Virus record (IMG/VR): IMGVR_UViG_3300007734_000683
Coordinates: 1 to 40,240 of that record
DNA from: a virus
Strand: one strand, 5' to 3'
DNA: 40,240 bases
Positions 37,953-40,240 of this stretch are shown here, one piece after another. Position numbers and translations under genes: made by a program. Position 1 is the first letter of the stretch; each line of letters opens with the position of its first letter. The notes under the pieces were generated by a model. That model did not search any database. It was not told the DNA's origin and saw only the letters and a program-made list of their open reading frames with translations.

Positions 37953-39371
37953 TTAAGCCCCCATAAATATAAATGATGTTGTGTAATCAATTACTCCACC
38001 AGAAATATCAGATAAATAAGCTATTGTTCCATTTGCTGCTTGAAGTGTTGCTGTATATGAAGTTGCAGATGTGTTTGCTGTTGAGATAGTAGTAACTCCA
38101 GTAGAAGTACCTTTCATTGCTAATTTATCTTTATCAAAAGTTTTTAGTCCTGTTACAGATTGAACACCTGCAAGCACCATATCTCCTGTTCCAGCTGGAG
38201 TAACAAAAGTAGGGGCAAGTGCTGCACCATTTGATTGTAAATAAGTACCTGCTGCTCCCAATGCTAATTCTTGTACATCTCCTACACCATCCGAATACCA
38301 TACTTTCCAGTTTCCATTCCCTACGAACTGAGTTAATGCTCCTGAAGAGTTTGCCTTTGTATTGATTTGTGTTTGAATTGCACTTGTTACACCTGAAATA
38401 TAACCTAATTCTGTTGGTGTTACAGCACTTGAAATAAGATTTTTAGAAGCATCAAAGTAAGGGACCGTTGAAACTGTAGCACCTGTTACAAGGAGTCCAG
38501 GTATTGTAGTTTTTGCTGCTGATATGGTCATAGCTGCAGTACCTGCGATTGTAGCGAATAGGTCTGTTCCATCTCCACCGAACCCTGTTGTTGTAGCTCC
38601 TCTTTGTGGAATAAATGAAGGTGCTGTCGAAGAAGAAGCTCCTGACCCTATTCTTGGACTTGTTGTAAGCACAGAGTTCATTATCAAACCTGTAACACCT
38701 GAACTCCAAGTTGCTGCTAAAGGTGCAAGAGCATGAAAGTCCCAAGTACCATTTGCTGTTGATATACTTGTACAATAACAAACTACTGCTCCACCTGCTG
38801 GGACTACATATTGTGCTACCCCACCTGCATTGTTTATAGTTAAAGTCCCACTTGAGTTATTGTTGAATTCAAAGATTGAAGACAGGGCTAGTGTTGTAGC
38901 ATCTGGTAGTTGAAATGTCTGATTAGAAGCACCTGTTAGGTTTTGTGTTCTTGCACTAGCTACTGTTAAGACTGTTGTGCCACCTGCTGAAACTGTTGAT
39001 GCAGTGTTTGCGAAGTAATTGTTACTAAAAGTATTTACGTTTGCATCACGTTGTACTAAAGTGCTTGCTGTAGCTGATGTAGATACTCCTGTACCAGTTA
39101 CAGTTCCATTTAATGCTGGGGTGGTTAAAGACGGAGTGTTGTTAAAGACAACCAATCCTGTCCCTGTTTCATCAGAAAGTAATGCTGCTAATCCTGCTGA
39201 AGTTGTAAATACTCCTGAATATAAAGTATCAAAATATGTCTTGAGAGTTGCTTTTACATTCGCCCATGTTATTTTCTTTGTAGTTACAGTTGCTGTATCT
39301 ACGATAGGTAATACATCAGCATCTAATGCTGGGGTATAACTTGTTAATGCTGAAATTTTCGAATCGGCCAT
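37953..39371 (-). CDS. Tail fibre / receptor-binding candidate
   Basis: A 472-residue protein with the N-terminal signature MADSKISALTSYTPALDADV, then LPIVDTATVTTKKITWANVK, widely seen at the start of phage fibre proteins. The middle is repetitive and rich in T, S, G and A with short beta strands (TTVLTVASARTQNLTGASNQ), typical of trimeric fibres. The C-terminus is short (VIDYTTSFIFMGA). Receptor recognition is likely but the tip domain is not identifiable. Confidence 0.65.
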   Translation of the reverse strand: MADSKISALTSYTPALDADVLPIVDTATVTTKKITWANVKATLKTYFDTLYSGVFTTSAGLAALLSDETGTGLVVFNNTPSLTTPALNGTVTGTGVSTSATASTLVQRDANVNTFSNNYFANTASTVSAGGTTVLTVASARTQNLTGASNQTFQLPDATTLALSSIFEFNNNSSGTLTINNAGGVAQYVVPAGGAVVCYCTSISTANGTWDFHALAPLAATWSSGVTGLIMNSVLTTSPRIGSGASSSTAPSFIPQRGATTTGFGGDGTDLFATIAGTAAMTISAAKTTIPGLLVTGATVSTVPYFDASKNLISSAVTPTELGYISGVTSAIQTQINTKANSSGALTQFVGNGNWKVWYSDGVGDVQELALGAAGTYLQSNGAALAPTFVTPAGTGDMVLAGVQSVTGLKTFDKDKLAMKGTSTGVTTISTANTSATSYTATLQAANGTIAYLSDISGGVIDYTTSFIFMGA

Positions 39372-39387
39372 AGTATTTTTGTTAAAT

Positions 39388-39594
39388 TTATAATATTATT
39401 TTATCACTATTTTCTTGTAATAGATAGAACCCGTCTTCTAATAACAGATAGGAAACTGCGGCAGAGGTGATACTGATGACTAGACCATTTGTTACATTTA
39501 CAGTATTGCCCGAACCATCTAAAAAAGTGCCTGTGTATCCTGCCGGATCGTATTGTCTGTATTCTCCTAATATTGTATCGTATTTGTTGCTCAT
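39388..39594 (-). CDS. Small fibre-cluster protein
   Basis: A 68-residue protein whose C-terminus YLLLEDGFYLLQENSDKIIL contains the LLLEDG repeat style found at the ends of many phage tail proteins. The N-terminus (YRQYDPAGYTGTFLDGSGNT) is beta-rich. It starts four bases after the preceding fibre gene. Possibly a tail appendage subunit. Confidence 0.5.
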   Translation of the reverse strand: MSNKYDTILGEYRQYDPAGYTGTFLDGSGNTVNVTNGLVISITSAAVSYLLLEDGFYLLQENSDKIIL

Positions 39595-39598
39595 TTTT

Positions 39599-40240
39599 TT
39601 ATACTATTGATACTGTAATTGTTGTTGTTGTCCCACTCACTGTTATTGTTTTGGTTGCTACTGTAGTTCCAGATAACTTATAAGTTATAATCGTTGTCGC
39701 TGGGGCTGCTGATTCATCTATTACCTGTTGATCAAACATAGGGATAGCAAATCCGTCTGTAGTTACCGGCATAGGATTAGTACTACTAACTGCTGTAGTT
39801 CCTACTCTGATAGCTACAGTAGAAGGACCACCTCCGCCACCTCCAAAATCATTAGCTGAAAGTACTCGTCCCTTACTGTCTACCATCTGGACCGGGATAG
39901 GGTTTGTGTTAGATATTCCATCAAGTAACTTAACTGGTTCTACTTCTTTATTTACTCCATCTATTAATTCCTGCATCCCTATAACTTTCATTTCATTGGG
40001 AAAGTTTACTGGAGTAGGTTCTATATTAACTATAGGTGCAGGTACATTAACTATAGGAGCTGGAATATTCACTACTGTTTCAGGAACATTAATAGTTGGA
40101 AGTTTGATTTCTGGAACATTTACGGTGATTGGAGGTAGTTTAACCTCAGGAAATTCTGGGTAAGCAGGAAATTCTGGCATCACTATCTCAGGCATAGTAA
40201 CAGTGACCTTAGCTTCAGGCACCTTAACTTCAGGAACATT
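39599..40240 (-). CDS. Fibre-like virion protein with VPE repeats, C-terminal part (cut by window edge)
   Basis: The frame is open to the right edge of the window; a GTG at 40222 is not a convincing start. Reading inward, the first 80 residues are repeats of xVPExxx, for example PEVKLPPITVNVPEIK and VNIPAPIVNVPAP, expected to form an extended fibrous stalk. Then come NPIPVQMVDSKGRVLSAND, GGGGGG, NPMPVTTDGFAIPMF and a beta-rich end. The N-terminus is probably the coiled-coil segment at 103..1. Likely a fibre or neck-appendage protein. Confidence 0.6.
   Translation of the reverse strand, partial: NVPEVKVPEAKVTVTMPEIVMPEFPAYPEFPEVKLPPITVNVPEIKLPTINVPETVVNIPAPIVNVPAPIVNIEPTPVNFPNEMKVIGMQELIDGVNKEVEPVKLLDGISNTNPIPVQMVDSKGRVLSANDFGGGGGGPSTVAIRVGTTAVSSTNPMPVTTDGFAIPMFDQQVIDESAAPATTIITYKLSGTTVATKTITVSGTTTTITVSIV

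Noticed and set aside
38452-38781. 109-codon minus-strand ORF inside the tail-fibre gene
   Set aside because: It is an alternate frame of the 472-residue fibre gene with a composition unlike any protein family; overlap is complete.

Overview
The window looks like an almost complete genome of an AT-rich, strictly lytic, short-tailed (podovirus-like) bacteriophage. Evidence: a small and large terminase, portal, scaffold, major capsid protein, a T7 gp11-like tail adaptor, a propeller-like probable nozzle and large internal-virion-type proteins, with no tape-measure, tail-tube or sheath genes. No integrase or lysogeny repressor is visible. The two window ends appear to be the two halves of one gene (N-terminus at 103..1, C-terminus at 40240..39599, both on the minus strand), so the genome is probably circular or circularly permuted, about 40.3 kb, cut inside a repeat-rich fibre gene.

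Layout on that circle: a non-coding control region (about 19.19-20.25 kb) separates two divergent transcription units. It holds nine copies of the 8-mer CTATACCT/AGGTATAG, a perfect DnaA box, several palindromes and sigma70-type promoters, and is the best candidate for the replication origin. The minus-strand late unit runs leftwards from the terminases (19.15 kb) through portal, scaffold, capsid, capsid fibre, adaptor, nozzle and ejection-type proteins to position 1. It then continues from 40.24 kb down through fibre proteins, a HExxH protein, two membrane proteins and an M15 peptidase (lysis) to 32.0 kb. The plus-strand early unit (20.25-31.63 kb) begins with small accessory proteins, then carries an HTH protein and a replication/recombination block: PrimPol-VapE-type primase-helicase, DEAH helicase, RecU-like nuclease, probable ssDNA-binding protein and a RecB/Cas4-like nuclease. 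It ends with many small genes, a YopX protein and a C5-methyltransferase-like protein. The two units converge at 31.6-32.0 kb, where each has its own hairpin terminator. Three HNH genes of homing-endonuclease type are scattered through the genome. There is no DNA polymerase or RNA polymerase gene, so the phage should rely on host enzymes.

The host is uncertain. Genes use the standard code, most starts have no Shine-Dalgarno sequence but an A-rich leader (AAACAAATATG-like), many genes are joined by TAATG or ATGA overlaps, and two promoters imply leaderless mRNAs. The lack of SD would suit Bacteroidota or a reduced Patescibacteria-like host. The clean TTGACA/TATAAT promoters argue against the special Bacteroidota consensus.

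The least explained features are RNA-like structures: a terminator/antiterminator or pseudoknot in front of the primase gene (22315-22413), a compact structured element with a UNCG tetraloop after an HNH gene (27027-27106), a 64-nt hairpin overlapping the early promoter (20009-20072), and strong non-terminator hairpins in the gaps around the capsid genes. A set of duplicated leader modules at 29.5-31.2 kb records a duplication followed by loss of a yopX gene.
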